Shown here: positions 7,883 to 17,296 of the stretch, piece after piece
Numbering within the stretch: the stretch's first letter is position 1
Layout: each line of letters begins with the position of its first letter
Source of the DNA: an uncultured Bacteroidales bacterium
GTDB lineage: Bacteria > Bacteroidota > Bacteroidia > Bacteroidales > F082
Assembly: GCA_947305795.1 (NCBI GenBank)
Contig: CAMZEK010000014.1
Coordinates: forward strand, 1 to 54,419
DNA: 54,419 bases
Direction of reading: 5' to 3'
Position numbers and translations under genes: made by a program
Notes under the pieces: model-generated
The model's database searches: none
What the model saw: the letters and a program-made list of their open reading frames with translations, nothing else
Told to the model about the DNA's origin: nothing

Positions 7883-8899
7883 ATGAAAATCATCACTTTA
7901 GGCAAAACCAATCTCAAGGTAAATAAGAATGGTTTTGGTGCCCTTCCGATTCAGCGTGTCAGTCAGAAGGAGGCCGTTTATTTGTTGCACAAGGCCTTTG
8001 ACAATGGGTTTGATTTTTTCGACACGGCCCGTTTCTATACCGATAGCGAAGAGAAAATAGGTGCAGCCTTTGCCGACCGGCGCAACAAAGTCGTTTTGGC
8101 ATCGAAGACCGCGGCCCCTACGGTGGAGGAGTTCTGGAAGGATTTGCATACTACTTTGAAGAATTTGCAGACGGATTATCTTGATATATACCAGTTCCAT
8201 AATCCCGACTATTGTCCGCGTCCGGGCGACAAAGTTGGCTTGTATGATGCCATGAAAGTGGCCAAGCGGCAGGGTAAGATTCGTTTCATTGGCATCAGCA
8301 ACCACCGCCAGTCGGTGGCCATGGAAGCTATTGAGCGCGATTGCTACGATACACTGCAATATCCTTTTTCATACCTGTCTTCTGACACCGAGCAACGGAT
8401 TGTGGAGTTGTGCCATAAGCACAATATGGGTTTCATCAGCATGAAGTCCTTGGCTGGGGGACTTATCACCGATTCGGCTCTGGCTTACGCTTTCCTGAAT
8501 CAGTTTGACCATGTACTTCCCATTTGGGGCATTCAACGTGAAAATGAGTTGGATGAGTTCATTTCTTATCAAGACCATACACCGGAGCTGACTTCGATGT
8601 CGTGGCGCAAAATCGAGAAGGAACGCAAAGAATTTGGCACCGATTTCTGCCGAGGCTGTGGCTATTGTATGCCTTGTCCTGCTGGCATACAAATCAACGA
8701 TTGCGCTCGTATGAGCCTCCTTTTGCGCCGTGCTCCGCTTGAGGTTTACCTTACCGAAGAATGGGCTGCCAAGATGAAGCTGATTGACAAATGCAAGCAT
8801 TGCAATGGTTGTAGCGAGAAATGTCCGTACGGATTGGAAGTGCCCGCGCTTTTGAAGAAGAATTACGAAGACTTCAAGGAGTTTTGGGCGAACAAATAA
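7883..8899 (+). CDS. Aldo/keto reductase with C-terminal 2x[4Fe-4S] ferredoxin domain
   Basis: A 338-residue protein. Residues 1-240 form an AKR barrel with the tetrad visible: Asp47 (FFDTARFY), Tyr52, Lys75 (VLASKTA) and His106 (DIYQFHN). After the barrel come two cysteine clusters: CRGCGYCMPC (Cys256/259/262/265), and Cys304/307/310/314 in CKHCNGCSEKCPYG. Each fits a [4Fe-4S] centre. This fusion is common in anaerobes, where it may couple flavodoxin or ferredoxin electrons to carbonyl reduction. The substrate is unknown. It is a single gene with its own promoter and a downstream terminator. Confidence 0.93.
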   Translation: MKIITLGKTNLKVNKNGFGALPIQRVSQKEAVYLLHKAFDNGFDFFDTARFYTDSEEKIGAAFADRRNKVVLASKTAAPTVEEFWKDLHTTLKNLQTDYLDIYQFHNPDYCPRPGDKVGLYDAMKVAKRQGKIRFIGISNHRQSVAMEAIERDCYDTLQYPFSYLSSDTEQRIVELCHKHNMGFISMKSLAGGLITDSALAYAFLNQFDHVLPIWGIQRENELDEFISYQDHTPELTSMSWRKIEKERKEFGTDFCRGCGYCMPCPAGIQINDCARMSLLLRRAPLEVYLTEEWAAKMKLIDKCKHCNGCSEKCPYGLEVPALLKKNYEDFKEFWANK

Positions 8900-8922
8900 A
8901 AACTTTTATGTTAGTGGCAAAA

Positions 8923-8956
8923 GAAAGGCGGCCTTGATTTCATCAGGTCGCCTTTC
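8923..8956. terminator. Bidirectional terminator between convergent genes
   Basis: Stem GAAAGGCG...CGCCTTTC with short loop. The minus-strand side is followed by TTTT, so it probably serves both the aldo/keto reductase gene and the convergent T9SS gene. Confidence 0.7.
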
Positions 8957-8983
8957 AAATTTGTTCGTCATGGGTCAAAGCAG

Positions 8984-11845
8984 TTAATGCTTTATGAACT
9001 TGAGATGCGTTTTTCCAACGCGGACAAAATAAAGTCCTGACGGCAAGTCGCCGACGAAAAGTTCTCCATCCACTTCAAGGATGTCGGTTTTAACACTTAT
9101 TCCAAGGCTATTGAAAATGCTGATTTCAGTCGCTTCTTCCAGACCCTCCACTCGGATTCTGTCGTTGGAAGGATTGGGATATAGGCTGAAAGGATTATTG
9201 TCGTTCTCATCAACGCCGTTGGCGTTGAAAAAGGCAGCAAGCACGATGTCGTGGTCAACGACAATTTCTCTTGGATTGTCGACAATCTCGTCGCCCCATT
9301 TCACGAATTGATAGCCATCGGCTGGGATGGCGGCAAGTGTGGCTGTGCTGCCTGCGTTGTACGTGCCAGCACCGATAACAAAGCCTTGGTTCTCATCGTA
9401 ATATATGGTGACGGTGTAGGTGCTAACTGAATTGATGGCGAAGGAGGCCGTGTAGGTGGCATCGCTTGTGACCATTATGGTGCGGGGGTTGCTCGTGTTG
9501 CCGTCTTGCCAACTTGCGAAGTGGAAACCGTGGTTGGGGGTGGCGCCAATAGTGATTTCTGTGCCTTCAAGGAAGGAACCTCCGCCATAAACGGTACCCA
9601 TGAGCGGATTGTCCGATTCCACGTCGATGGTATAATAAGTCTGCATTGGTTCGAAGAAGGCTGTGAAAGTGGTATCTTGTGTGACATAGATGTTTCGAGG
9701 GTTGATGGAAATGCCATCGTTCCAGCGTTTGAAAACGGCGCCTTCATTTGCGATGGCGCTGATTTGGATGCTGGTGTTTTCTGGGTAAGTGCCGCTACCC
9801 GTCACGATGCCTAAATCGGGATTGTTGGAAAGCACATTGACGGTGTATTCCGGTGTGCCGTTTTGATAGAATAAGGCCGTGTATGTGGCGTTTTGGGTTA
9901 CGACAAAACTTCTGGGGTTGATGGGGATGCCATCACTCCAACATAGGAACATGTAGTTGGGGTTGGGTGTGGCGGTCAGTGTGGCTGTATCGCCGTAGTG
10001 ATAGCTGCCGCTTCCGTCGACTGTTCCGCCTTCCACAGGGTCGCTGATGGTAGTGATTTCGTAAGTCTTTGGAGAAAACACAGCGGTGTAGGAGGCGTTG
10101 CCTTCAACGAACACGCTACGTGGGTTTTCTATAGCACCGTCGGTCCAATAGTCAAAGAAATAACCTTGATTGCTGTGGGCCGACAAATTGATGGTGGTAC
10201 CATAGTTGTAGATGCCGCCGCCGTTGACGGTGCCTGCGCCTTGGGGGATGGCGTCGGTTTTGATGAGGCATTGTTGTATGTTGAAACGGGCGGTATAGGT
10301 ATGATCCTCAGTGACGACAATAGTACGCGGATTGTCGGTGTTGTCGTCGGTCCAACTGACGAATTCAAATCCCAGATAGGCAGTGGCTGAAATCTGGATG
10401 GTGTCCATATAATGGTAGTCGCCGCCGCCCGACACCCAACCCCATCCGGTGTTGTCGGACAATACGGTAATGGTGTATAGGCGGGTGCTGAAGGAAGCGA
10501 TAAAGGTGCTGTCTTGCGTGACGACGATGGTGCGTGGGTTGCTGGTATTGCCGTCGTCCCAGCTATCGAACGCAAAGCCTGGGTTGGCAATAGCCTCAAG
10601 GGCGATGGTGTCGCCGTAGTGATAGTTGCCGCCACCAGTCACCACGCCAGTGCCTTCGGGGGAAACAAGGGTTTCAATAAAGTAGTCGATTTGTCTAAAA
10701 TGGGCGATAAAGGTGCTGTCTTGCATTACGATGATGTCGCGTGGGTTGTCGGTGATGCTGTCGCTCCAATACAGGAATTCGCAGCCCATGTTGGGGAAAG
10801 CTTCAATCGTGGCCGTGTCGCCGAGGGCATAAGTGCCGCCTCCACTGACGGTGCCCCAATCGTCGTTGTTGGCCTCAACAGTGAGCGTGTAAACGGGTGT
10901 AGGCTCGGAAGGCAAAACCACGAGTGAGGTGATTTCTTCGCAGTCATCGGGTTGGTATAGGACTTCGCCGTCTTTCCAAACCATGCCCACATGGTCGATT
11001 TGGCCGGCATAATAAACGCCGTATTCATTGACGCACAAAGCATAAAGGTCGCCCGTCTCATTGAAGGGATGGGCATGGAGCACTGCACCGTTTTTCCAAA
11101 CGAAGATGGAATCGTCAGTGAAACCTGAAGTGTAGATGTCGCCGTCATATACGGCTATGGCTTGGAAAGAGGAGATGAGGCTGTCGCTAAAAGAATAGAG
11201 GACTTCTCCGTTTTCCCACACTGTGGCCAACAGACCTTCCAAGTAATAATAGCCGCCTGCATAAAGGTTGGTGCCGTCATGGTGCAGGCAGCAAACGGTA
11301 GAGGTAAGATCCGCATTCCACAGCAAGGAGTCGTTTTTCCACACAGTTGCGATGTCCAAGGAATCGGTTGAGCCGCCGGAATAGAGGTCGCCCGTGACGG
11401 AATCAAGGCACAGGGCATATATTTGGTTGGGGCTGAGGCTGTCGCTGAAGGCATGGAGTATCTCGCCGTTTTGCCATACGAGACCCCGATGAAGATTCCA
11501 CTCGTTATCGTCGTAACCTGCTGCTGTCCAATCGCTTTCGTTGAGAATCAAGCTGTTGATGACGGAGTTCTCGCCTGCCGAAAACAGGAGGCTGTCGCTC
11601 AGCCAAACGCGGCCTTCAGAATAGGCCGTGTCGTGAACGAAACCTGCGCTGTAAACCATCTCATCGGGTGTGACCTGTAGAGCTTGCAAGCTGACGGACA
11701 AACTATCTGATAGGCTGTAAACTAACGTGTCGTTCTTCCAAATTTTGCCCGTTCCGTTGCCATTGCCAGCAAAATAAATGTCTTGGGCTTGGGCGAAACC
11801 GAAGACGAAAAACAAGGCGGCGAAAAGTATGCTTATCTTTTTCAT
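8984..11845 (-). CDS. Large T9SS-secreted protein: seven-blade W-repeat plus eight InlB-like repeats
   Basis: A 953-residue protein with signal peptide MKKISILFAALFFVFGFAQA. Residues 21-310 hold seven repeats marked by IWKNDTLVY, VWLSDSLLF, VWQNGEILH, VWKNDSLLW, VWENGEVLY, VWKNGAVLH and VWKDGEVLY, spaced as in a seven-bladed propeller. Residues 315-870 hold eight divergent InlB B-repeats of about 69 residues, each with GGG.Y..GDT and W.DG...NPR..VV..D.T..A.F. The last 75 residues are a T9SS type A sorting domain (FSLYPNPSNDRIRVEG...LPSGLYFVRVG). Known: these repeats occur in surface adhesins and cell-wall proteins. Inferred: an exported surface or extracellular adhesin. It is divergent from TPR/HTH regulator 2. 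Confidence 0.9.
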   Translation of the reverse strand: MKKISILFAALFFVFGFAQAQDIYFAGNGNGTGKIWKNDTLVYSLSDSLSVSLQALQVTPDEMVYSAGFVHDTAYSEGRVWLSDSLLFSAGENSVINSLILNESDWTAAGYDDNEWNLHRGLVWQNGEILHAFSDSLSPNQIYALCLDSVTGDLYSGGSTDSLDIATVWKNDSLLWNADLTSTVCCLHHDGTNLYAGGYYYLEGLLATVWENGEVLYSFSDSLISSFQAIAVYDGDIYTSGFTDDSIFVWKNGAVLHAHPFNETGDLYALCVNEYGVYYAGQIDHVGMVWKDGEVLYQPDDCEEITSLVVLPSEPTPVYTLTVEANNDDWGTVSGGGTYALGDTATIEAFPNMGCEFLYWSDSITDNPRDIIVMQDSTFIAHFRQIDYFIETLVSPEGTGVVTGGGNYHYGDTIALEAIANPGFAFDSWDDGNTSNPRTIVVTQDSTFIASFSTRLYTITVLSDNTGWGWVSGGGDYHYMDTIQISATAYLGFEFVSWTDDNTDNPRTIVVTEDHTYTARFNIQQCLIKTDAIPQGAGTVNGGGIYNYGTTINLSAHSNQGYFFDYWTDGAIENPRSVFVEGNASYTAVFSPKTYEITTISDPVEGGTVDGSGSYHYGDTATLTATPNPNYMFLCWSDGIPINPRSFVVTQNATYTALFYQNGTPEYTVNVLSNNPDLGIVTGSGTYPENTSIQISAIANEGAVFKRWNDGISINPRNIYVTQDTTFTAFFEPMQTYYTIDVESDNPLMGTVYGGGSFLEGTEITIGATPNHGFHFASWQDGNTSNPRTIMVTSDATYTASFAINSVSTYTVTIYYDENQGFVIGAGTYNAGSTATLAAIPADGYQFVKWGDEIVDNPREIVVDHDIVLAAFFNANGVDENDNNPFSLYPNPSNDRIRVEGLEEATEISIFNSLGISVKTDILEVDGELFVGDLPSGLYFVRVGKTHLKFIKH

Positions 11846-11885
11846 TGTATGTGCTTTTTTCTTGAAAGTGACTCTATTTACGTGG

Positions 11886-11893
11886 CAAAAATA
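11886..11893 (-). promoter_or_regulatory. -7 box of the propeller/InlB-repeat gene
   Basis: TATTTTTG on the minus strand, 40 bases before the start at 11845. It is only 10 bases from the divergent promoter of the TPR/HTH regulator, so the two promoters probably compete or share control. Confidence 0.7.
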
Positions 11894-11903
11894 GATATTT
11901 TTT

Positions 11904-11911
11904 TATTTTTG
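11904..11911 (+). promoter_or_regulatory. -7 box of TPR/HTH regulator 2
   Basis: TATTTTTG ends only 4 bases before the ATG at 11916, so transcription would begin at or almost on the start codon. Confidence 0.6.
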
Positions 11912-11915
11912 CGCC

Positions 11916-13412
11916 ATGATTTTCAGAAAAGCATTCATATCATTGGCTTTTGTGGCGGTTTCGCTGGTTTTGTCTTGTAGCCACCCTTCGTTTGAATCTG
12001 CTACGGAAAATCCTGAGGATGTGGAATATATGCGGTTGATGGATTCCGTGGAGTCTGTTTTGGATCGTTCCTGCTATTACGACTTCAGCGACTCGCTCCT
12101 CAAGCCCGCGTTAGCTTATTACGAGCAAAATGACGGCCCGCACGACCTTTGGATGCAGGCGCGTTGTCATTATCTGGCGGGTTGCCTGATTTTCGACAAA
12201 AATCGCCGTTCCGAGGAAGCCACCACCCATTTCATAGAGGCCTTGCAACTCCTTGATGCCCATTTTGACGCTTCGCAAGCTCCTGTTGGACAGCTCTATA
12301 GCAAAATTTGTCACAATGTTTCGCGCCTTGCCCATAATTTCGCCGACGAACCATGCTGCCAGCGATTTGCCCGTCTCGGTTTGGACTATGCTACCGCAGT
12401 CCATGACACGACTTGGATGTTGCGCTCGTATGCCAACCTCGCCTTGCTCTATGAGCGTTTCGGCAAGCCTGGCGAGGGCGATACGGCCTATTTCTATGGC
12501 AATGAGGGACTTAGGATGGCCGATGCTTCGCGTTTCCCATACGAGACTGCTTTGCTATTGAATGCACTTGCCAATTGCGACCGCCACAGCGGAGAATACG
12601 ATTCGGCCTTTCTCCGTTTTGAGAAGAGTGAGTCGTTGATTGACAGTACTTTCCCCTTGTATCACCGCAACCATACCGAGAAGGCTTTTGTGTATTACTG
12701 CTTACAGGATTACGTTTCGGCGGTGGCTAACTTGGAAATCGCTTATCAGTCAAGTGATGTGGAACTCAAGACGCAGGCGGCTTGTGGCCTCGCCGATTGT
12801 TACGAAAAGTTGGGCGACACCTTGATGGCCATGCCTTATTACGCTCTCGTAAAAGCCCATAAAGAGAAGGAAACTGTGCAGAATAGCTACAACGCAGAGA
12901 CGTTATCGATGCTAAACAACTATCTGAAAGACAGGAAAAAAGACGAAAATTCTTTGCTTTGGATAGTGATACTTCTTGTCGTGACGGTACTTTCGGCATT
13001 GGCCGTTTACCATCGCGGCTACCGGAACAAGCTGGTGAGGCAACATGAGGAAATCAAGCGGGACTTGCAAGAGGCGCACGATGCCTTAAAGGTAAAGGAA
13101 CGCGAAGCCTTGCAGACGAAAGCCAAGGCCATCTACGACGACCGCCGCGACAACACGTTGGGACGGCTGCTCGATTTGTTCAACACCACTTATCCCGATG
13201 CCTTGCCGAAACTGAAAGCCACCTATCCCGACCTGAACGAAACCGAGCTTAAGGTCTTTGTGTTGTCTTGTCTTGGACTACGCCTGAAGGAGACTGCCGA
13301 CATCCTCGACCTGCGCGAAAACACCGTGGCGAAATACCGCACTTCATTGAAGAAAAAGGTGTCAGCTGAGGCGATGGAAACGCTTCTTTCGGGGCAAAAT
13401 GCGGAATCCTGA
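11916..13412 (+). CDS. TPR lipoprotein-type membrane regulator with C-terminal HTH (paralogue 2)
   Basis: A 498-residue protein. A lipobox (VLSC, Cys21) ends the signal segment. TPR-like helices run from 35 to 335 (ARCHYLAGCLIFD, LRSYANLALLYERFGKPGEG, ACGLADCYEKLGDTLMAMPY). One transmembrane segment is at 346-366 (SLLWIVILLVVTVLSALAVY). A coiled coil of about 45 residues follows. The C-terminal domain contains YPDLNETELKVFVLSCLG and a LuxR-like recognition region (LKETADILDLRENTVAKYR). The same order is seen at 2211 and 27218. It is divergent from the propeller/InlB gene and precedes two T9SS cargo genes. Control of those genes is an inference from position. Confidence 0.8.
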   Translation: MIFRKAFISLAFVAVSLVLSCSHPSFESATENPEDVEYMRLMDSVESVLDRSCYYDFSDSLLKPALAYYEQNDGPHDLWMQARCHYLAGCLIFDKNRRSEEATTHFIEALQLLDAHFDASQAPVGQLYSKICHNVSRLAHNFADEPCCQRFARLGLDYATAVHDTTWMLRSYANLALLYERFGKPGEGDTAYFYGNEGLRMADASRFPYETALLLNALANCDRHSGEYDSAFLRFEKSESLIDSTFPLYHRNHTEKAFVYYCLQDYVSAVANLEIAYQSSDVELKTQAACGLADCYEKLGDTLMAMPYYALVKAHKEKETVQNSYNAETLSMLNNYLKDRKKDENSLLWIVILLVVTVLSALAVYHRGYRNKLVRQHEEIKRDLQEAHDALKVKEREALQTKAKAIYDDRRDNTLGRLLDLFNTTYPDALPKLKATYPDLNETELKVFVLSCLGLRLKETADILDLRENTVAKYRTSLKKKVSAEAMETLLSGQNAES

Positions 13413-13555
13413 TGCGGACAAGCATGGATTTTCCCAACTTTTTTGTGGATTTTCAATGCCGTAAGATGTTGATTTCCAATAAGGATTCCAGAAAATGAAG
13501 TGGATTTGGGATTGGAATTTGCTTTTTCTGCTGTTTTTTGCTATAATTTTGTATC

Positions 13556-13627
13556 CGTCATTGCGAGCAAAGCGCGGCAATCCAAAAACAGGTACTTGTC
13601 TGGACTGCTTCGTTCCTCGCAGTGACG
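13556..13627. repeat. Inverted intergenic repeat (family B, CGTCATTGCGAG)
   Basis: Outer arms CGTCATTGCGAG and CTCGCAGTGACG flank imperfectly paired inner arms. This is the 'cattgcgag...gcaatcc' repeat often dispersed in Bacteroidales genomes (from memory). A half copy lies at 21584-21611. It occupies the 249-base gap before the IgGFc-binding-like gene. I see no gene in that gap. Confidence 0.8.
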
Positions 13628-13661
13628 ACAAATGCAAAAAACGAAAACTAAACATTAGACC

Positions 13662-15521
13662 ATGAAAAACAAACTCCAACTTACATTGTTGCTTCTGATG
13701 GGAGCTACACAGCTTTTCGCCCAAAACACGGTGGGCACCGACTTCTGGTTTACCATCATGCCGAATGCTGAAGACTTTACGGGTACAGGGTCGTATTATG
13801 TACGGGCACCCGAACTCCGCGTCACAGGCGAAAGGTCCTGTTCGGGTATGGTGTCCAACCCCCACACAGGCTGGTCGGAGACTTTCGAGGTCGCTGAAGG
13901 TCAGGCCGCCATCATCCCCATCCCTGTCGAACAATCCTATGCGCTTGACAGTTCGGACTGTATCCTCGAAACCGGCATCCATGTCGAAACAACGGATTCT
14001 GTTTCGGTGTTTGTGGGCAATTACACGAAAGCCTCTTTTGATGTTTATTGCGCCTTGCCTACGCCTTCGCTGGGAAGTGACTATTTGGTGCAAACATACG
14101 ATGCCATAGGCAATGATGACGACATACGTGCGTTGCTTTCGGTTATTGCTGTTGAAGACAATACCACCGTCGATTTCCTTTTGAGTTGCGACACAAAACA
14201 CGGACATTTTGCCAACAATCCGTTTTCAGTGACCTTGCAAGAAGGGGAGTGCTACCAGTTGCAGGCGGCCAACAACCAATGCTTCAACGGAAGTCGTGTT
14301 TCGGTCAGAGACAGAAAACAAAACGTCGCCGTCCTTGCTGGCAACCGCTATCTTTACGTTCCTAACGATTCCATAACATGTGCCGACCAAGGCGAAGAGC
14401 AGATGATGCCCGCGTCCACTTTGGGACGGCGGTTCGTGATAGTGCAAACACGGGGACGTGTCACCGACTATGTTCGGGTGACGGCCTTGAAAGGCCCATG
14501 CGAAATACGGAAAGACGGCGTGCTGTTAGGGGTCGTCGGGGCTAACCAATACCTTGATTTTTGCATTACGTCAAATGAACAGGCTTCGTTTCTTGAGACT
14601 TCGGAGCCTGCCATCGTCGGCTTGTATTCCATGGGGAGCAGCAACGAAGGTAATAGTGGCGACCCGTCTATGGTCATCACCAATCCTTTGGAGCAACAGG
14701 TTGAAAGCGCTACTTTTTGCACATTCCGCACCACTTTTTCGCGACATCATTTCGTCAATATAGTCACGGAAACAGACAAGGTCTCGGGCATGATGCTGGA
14801 TACCGTTGACATTTCCTCGGAGTTCAGTTTGGTTCCAGGCAATCCCGAATATTCCTACGCAAGAATCCAACTTGAAGATGACGGAACTTATCGTTTATCA
14901 AACGACGGCGGTTTTTTGGCACAGGTGTATGGCTACGGATATGCTGAAGCCTATTCCTTTTGGGCTGGCTCGTCGGTCTTGACCTCGGAATTGTCGGTGA
15001 ACAACGAACCCGAATTGGAGCATCCTGAAGGATTCGAGGCCGACATCGACGAAACTTTGTCTTTCAGGTTGCAGACCAATTACGACCTCAGCGAGGCGCA
15101 TTGGGATTTCGGCGACGGCCAAACGGCCACGGCTACCGGTCATGCGATGCAGCACAGTTATGGCGTGGGCGGGAATTACCGTTTGTCGTGCGACCTCTAT
15201 CGGCAGAACCAATTCGGGCAACAAGTTTTTGCGGGTCGCGTGAGCACCATCATCCATGTGGGAACGGCTGGTCTGGATGAGCCTTTCGCTGAGATGATTT
15301 GTTTTTATCCCAACCCAGGAAAAGATGTGCTGAACATCCGTATAGCCTTGCAAAATGCCCGCGTGGAAGTGTATGATGTCATGGGGCGGTTGGTGCACGA
15401 GCAGGAAATTACCGAAGGCGTTACGGCGATTGACGCTGAAGCTTGGCCTTCGGGGGTGTATGTTTGGAAAGTAATTGCCGACGGTAAGGAGGCAGAAATG
15501 GGAAAATGGATAAAACAATGA
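13662..15521 (+). CDS. T9SS-secreted IgGFc-binding-like protein with PKD domain
   Basis: A 619-residue protein with a signal peptide (MKNKLQLTLLLLMGATQLFA). The mature start NTVGTDFWFTIMPN and the beta-rich first 430 residues (SVSVFVGNYTKASFDVYCAL, LGSDYLVQTYD) match the IgGFc-binding N-terminal domain of Bacteroidota. A PKD-like module (HWDFGDGQTATATGH) sits near residue 490. The last 75 residues are a T9SS sorting domain (CFYPNPGKDVLNIR...WPSGVYVWKV). Likely surface-exposed and able to bind host or matrix glycoprotein; binding of IgG itself is not shown by the sequence. It lies 4 bases before another T9SS gene with a near-identical sorting domain. Confidence 0.85.
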   Translation: MKNKLQLTLLLLMGATQLFAQNTVGTDFWFTIMPNAEDFTGTGSYYVRAPELRVTGERSCSGMVSNPHTGWSETFEVAEGQAAIIPIPVEQSYALDSSDCILETGIHVETTDSVSVFVGNYTKASFDVYCALPTPSLGSDYLVQTYDAIGNDDDIRALLSVIAVEDNTTVDFLLSCDTKHGHFANNPFSVTLQEGECYQLQAANNQCFNGSRVSVRDRKQNVAVLAGNRYLYVPNDSITCADQGEEQMMPASTLGRRFVIVQTRGRVTDYVRVTALKGPCEIRKDGVLLGVVGANQYLDFCITSNEQASFLETSEPAIVGLYSMGSSNEGNSGDPSMVITNPLEQQVESATFCTFRTTFSRHHFVNIVTETDKVSGMMLDTVDISSEFSLVPGNPEYSYARIQLEDDGTYRLSNDGGFLAQVYGYGYAEAYSFWAGSSVLTSELSVNNEPELEHPEGFEADIDETLSFRLQTNYDLSEAHWDFGDGQTATATGHAMQHSYGVGGNYRLSCDLYRQNQFGQQVFAGRVSTIIHVGTAGLDEPFAEMICFYPNPGKDVLNIRIALQNARVEVYDVMGRLVHEQEITEGVTAIDAEAWPSGVYVWKVIADGKEAEMGKWIKQ

Positions 15522-15525
15522 TACT

Positions 15526-17169
15526 ATGAAAACAATGAGATTTTACACCTTGTTTGCGCTTCTGTTGCTTTGCGGGGCGAAATCCTTTGCCCAGGAATGG
15601 GAATACTCCCAAGAATTTGATTATTCCACGGATGCACCTTATTTTCTCTTGCCATACGAATTTTCGGATGGGAGGATTTTGGTGTCGTGTACCAACAACC
15701 ATGTGAATGATTGCGGTCGCTATGTGTATCCCATTCCCGCCACGATGGCATTGGATTCGGAAGGGACGAGAATAGCCTATTCCGAGTATTATAAGGAAGG
15801 CTTTTTTGGCAGCCATCCGTTTGTGTTTGAAAACGAATCGGGCGAGGCGTTCATCTTGATGAACTACAGCCCTAATCATGACACCTGTTCGCCCAACTAT
15901 TTCCAAAACTTTGACCCACCTATTGATTATTGCATTCTTGGTCTTTACAAGCTCAACGACGACCTGAGCATTGCGGAAAGCTATGAACTGGAAATCCCCA
16001 TTGACACCTTTGAATACCAAGGAAGGCCTTGGAATTGCGGACAAATAGACCTGATTTCTGCGTTTATGGATGACGACGGCACCATAGTGGGTGCTTATTG
16101 CAAGACCACCAGTTACGATTACCCCAATTCACGCGGCTATGATAGCACGGTGTTCTTCAGGATGGACTTTGAAGGGCGGATTCTCAATGAGGCCCGATAT
16201 TGCGGAGAGTACCGCTGGGGCGAGGACCCGACCCTCGATTACCGAAATCACCATATTGTAAAAACCGACAGCCTTTACATTTATTATGGATTCGTGCGCG
16301 ATGTCGTTGCTGAGGACGGAAAAAACCTTGTCTATTTAGATTATGACTTCAACATTGTGCGGTCTCGTGCTTTCCGGCACCCCAGCGTTCTTCACCCATT
16401 TGATAACGTTTATTTTCAAAACATGAATGTCAAGCGCAGCCCTCATGGCACAACATATTTGACCAGTGTGATTAGTGAAATGGACGACCATTATTGTAGT
16501 GTTTTATATGAATTTGATGACGATGTCAACGCTTCGGGCAACAGTGTTCCGATAAAGCGTTATGCGGAGAGGAAGACGCCGGATTATGACTCGCCAACAC
16601 AAAGCACTGGTGTCGCGCTTTGGGAAGATGGCACTATTTGTTATGCATACACATTAAACAATGGCCTTGGTTTATCCAATGATTCTTGGATTGTATTGGA
16701 ACATTTGACTCCTGAATTTGATACTATCAGGACATTGTTCTATGGTTCAAATGATGATGGAGTTTTTAGTAGGGCGAAAGGCATCAGAGCATTAAGTGAT
16801 GGAGGATTGTTGCTTACCACATGGGAAAGGAAACTGTACGCATGGAATCAAGGTTGTGCTGATGTGGTTAAATTTTCCGCCGAAGCTTTTGTGGGCATTG
16901 AGGAAGCCCACGACAACGGCCTGAAGGTGGCCATTGCCTATCCCAACCCAGGGAAAGATGTGCTGAATATTTGTACGGCTGTCACAATGTGGCAGCCCTA
17001 CAATGCCCATGTCGAAATCTATGATTTAAACGGAAAACTGATTTGTAATCAAGAAATTACGGAAAACATCACTTCAATAAACACTGAAAACTGGCCTTCG
17101 GGGGTTTATGTTTGGAAAGTGATTGCGAACGGTGTTGAGGCTGAGAGCGGGAAGTGGGTGAAGGATTGA
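15526..17169 (+). CDS. T9SS-secreted protein of unknown function
   Basis: A 547-residue protein with a signal peptide (MKTMRFYTLFALLLLCGAKS, then FAQ). The centre (residues 25-450) is beta-rich and aromatic with no motif I recognise; phrases such as GRILNEARYCGEYRW and GLLLTTWERKLYAW suggest propeller-like repeats. The C-terminal sorting domain (IAYPNPGKDVLNIC...NWPSGVYVWKVIANG) closely matches that of the upstream gene, which suggests duplication of the tail. The start is 4 bases after the upstream stop, so the pair is co-transcribed. No function is assigned. Confidence 0.82.
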   Translation: MKTMRFYTLFALLLLCGAKSFAQEWEYSQEFDYSTDAPYFLLPYEFSDGRILVSCTNNHVNDCGRYVYPIPATMALDSEGTRIAYSEYYKEGFFGSHPFVFENESGEAFILMNYSPNHDTCSPNYFQNFDPPIDYCILGLYKLNDDLSIAESYELEIPIDTFEYQGRPWNCGQIDLISAFMDDDGTIVGAYCKTTSYDYPNSRGYDSTVFFRMDFEGRILNEARYCGEYRWGEDPTLDYRNHHIVKTDSLYIYYGFVRDVVAEDGKNLVYLDYDFNIVRSRAFRHPSVLHPFDNVYFQNMNVKRSPHGTTYLTSVISEMDDHYCSVLYEFDDDVNASGNSVPIKRYAERKTPDYDSPTQSTGVALWEDGTICYAYTLNNGLGLSNDSWIVLEHLTPEFDTIRTLFYGSNDDGVFSRAKGIRALSDGGLLLTTWERKLYAWNQGCADVVKFSAEAFVGIEEAHDNGLKVAIAYPNPGKDVLNICTAVTMWQPYNAHVEIYDLNGKLICNQEITENITSINTENWPSGVYVWKVIANGVEAESGKWVKD

Positions 17170-17216
17170 GAAACTTGTCGGGGTGCTGCCCGACTGGTTG
17201 ATTCTCATGTCTTTTG

Positions 17217-17296
17217 CACCTTTTTGAGATTTTTTACGCTGCAAATATACACCTTTTTGAGATTTTTCCCCATCACACACTTTTTTTGAGTTTTTT
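17217..17296 (-). promoter_or_regulatory. Orphan promoter with three phased direct repeats
   Basis: Three copies of a CACCTTTTTGAGATTTTT-like unit (17217, 17250, 17278; the third is diverged). The GAG of units 1 and 2 is exactly 33 bases apart. On the minus strand the units read AAAAATCTCAAAAAGGTG. Between units 1 and 2 lies a minus-strand -7 box (TATATTTG, 17242-17249). No minus-strand gene follows. The same geometry is seen upstream of the ATPase gene at 23.9 kb. Confidence 0.6.

Noticed and set aside
13362..14207. 281-residue minus-strand ORF over the IgGFc-binding-like gene
   Set aside because: It overlaps a coding gene with a convincing signal peptide and domains; its middle includes the translated dispersed repeat (SLRGTKQS type), a common false ORF.
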